Assembly: GCF_030814215.1 (NCBI RefSeq)
Contig: NZ_JAUSUT010000001.1
Span: 3,720,001-3,784,000 of the forward strand
Direction: 5' to 3'
Length of the DNA stretch: 64,000 bases
Source of the DNA: Amycolatopsis thermophila
GTDB taxonomy: Bacteria; Actinomycetota; Actinomycetes; Mycobacteriales; Pseudonocardiaceae
The position numbers and the translations under genes were made by a program. Below, piece after piece: positions 63,299 to 64,000 of this stretch (position 1 is the first letter of the stretch; each line of letters opens with the position of its first letter). Under the pieces are notes generated by a model. That model was not told the DNA's origin, did not search any database, and was given only the letters and a program-made list of their open reading frames with translations.

Positions 63299-64000
63299 TC
63301 ACACGGTTGCCGGACCCGGGCGCCGGAACGCCGCGCGGTAGGCGTTCGGCGTGGTCCCGACCACGCGGCGGAACCGTTCCCGGAACGCCGTCGGGGACCC
63401 GAAACCCACCTGGCCGGCGATGCGGTCCACCGGGTGCCCCGTCGTCTCCAGGAGGTACTGCGCCTGCCGGATCCGCTCCCGGTGCAGCCACTGCACCGGT
63501 GTCGTCCCGGTGTGCTCGCGGAACCGGCGGTTCAGCGACCGCGTGCTGAGCCCCGCGCGCGCCGCGATGTCGGCCAGCGTCAGCGCGTCCCCGAGGTGGT
63601 CGGACATCCACCGCAGCACCGGTTCCAGCACCGAACCGCGCGGCACGGGCGGCTGGTCGTGCACGATGAACTGCGCCTGACCGCCCTCCCGTTCCAACGG
63701 CATCACCGACAACCGTGCCGCGTCGGCGGCCACCGCGGACCCGTGGTCGCGCCGCACCAGGTGCAGGCACAGGTCCAAGCCGGCCGCCGCCCCCGCCGAC
63801 GTCAGGAACTGGCCGTTGTCGACGTAGAGCACGTCCGGGTCGACCTCGACCTCCGGGAACCGTTGCGCCAGCAGGTCGGCGGCCAGCCAGTGCGTGGTGG
63901 CGCGCAACCCGTCCAGCAGCCCGGTGGCGGCCAGGACGAACGCGCCCGAGCAGATCGACGCCAGCCGCGCCCCGTTCGCGGCCGCCTTGCGCAGCTCGTC
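63299..64000 (-). CDS. GlxA-type AraC-family regulator (3' part only)
   Basis: The C-terminal 233 residues are visible; the start lies beyond the window. The upstream part is a DJ-1/PfpI-like domain with ASICSGAFVLAATGLL around its cysteine, then ATTHWLAADLLAQRFPEVEV and LTSAGAAAGLDLCLHLV. The last 100 residues are an AraC double HTH (LTLADIAARAGLSTRSLNRRF, and GHPVDRIAGQVGFGSPTAFRERFRRVVGTTPNAYR, split). Such FtrA/GlxA proteins regulate stress or metabolic genes. The stop lies 20 bp from the lipoprotein start on the same strand. Confidence 0.92.
   Translation of the reverse strand, partial: DELRKAAANGARLASICSGAFVLAATGLLDGLRATTHWLAADLLAQRFPEVEVDPDVLYVDNGQFLTSAGAAAGLDLCLHLVRRDHGSAVAADAARLSVMPLEREGGQAQFIVHDQPPVPRGSVLEPVLRWMSDHLGDALTLADIAARAGLSTRSLNRRFREHTGTTPVQWLHRERIRQAQYLLETTGHPVDRIAGQVGFGSPTAFRERFRRVVGTTPNAYRAAFRRPGPATV

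Overview
The window is a high-GC actinomycete chromosome segment. Frequent GTG starts, the density of regulators and MFS pumps, a DUF574 methyltransferase, a DUF3558 lipoprotein and a CYTH-CHAD protein all fit Pseudonocardiales, probably an Amycolatopsis-like soil organism. The genus is an inference from style, not from a marker gene. No rRNA, CRISPR array or intact transposase was seen. There is one tRNA gene.

Layout. 0-1.5 kb: the end of an iron-siderophore ABC ATPase under an iron box, a GH172 (DUF2961) glycosidase and a small protein. 1.5-8.2 kb: two flavoenzymes, a Bcr/CflA-type drug pump, a small exported protein, a CPA2 antiporter, and a MerR regulator fused to two DNA sliding-clamp domains. 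8.2-19.1 kb: secreted HNH nuclease, lactate 2-monooxygenase-like enzyme, small-molecule kinase, HrpA helicase, an exonuclease/DNA polymerase, a 0.5 kb tandem-repeat array and an acyl-CoA synthetase. 19.4-24.9 kb: a small membrane protein, an XRE regulator, a lower-GC island with a DUF3558 lipoprotein pair, a broken subtilase, a histidine phosphatase and TetR. 25-29.6 kb: LacI, a deazaflavin oxidoreductase, Lpd with a perfect terminator, a deleted MDR pseudogene and an SDR.

29.7-31.6 kb: tRNA-Arg(TCT), with its 3' end repeated 1.8 kb downstream around gene debris. This looks like the scar of an element integrated in the tRNA. 31.8-34.6 kb: a beta-propeller lipoprotein, a cupin and an NmrA-like oxidoreductase.

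34.6-45.9 kb is the most coherent unit: seven minus-strand genes (Tat lipoprotein binding protein, permease, permease-ATPase fusion, ATPase, aldolase/lyase, GH42 beta-galactosidase, secreted GH33 sialidase). Most overlap by 4 bp. A GntR regulator diverges from them and a hairpin terminator closes the unit. It reads as a sialoglycan scavenging operon built around a peptide-type (SiaEFGI-like) transporter.

46-64 kb: a CE7 esterase, HxlR, a multicopper oxidase operon with two membrane proteins beside a histidine kinase/response regulator pair, a hydrolase with Thr in place of the nucleophile Ser, a beta-trefoil lectin, an ArsR regulator, a DUF574 methyltransferase, an MFS pump behind a MerR/SoxR-type promoter, a CYTH-CHAD protein, IclR with a divergent 3-oxoacid CoA-transferase pair, a second GC-rich repeat array, a lipoprotein and a partial GlxA-type AraC regulator.
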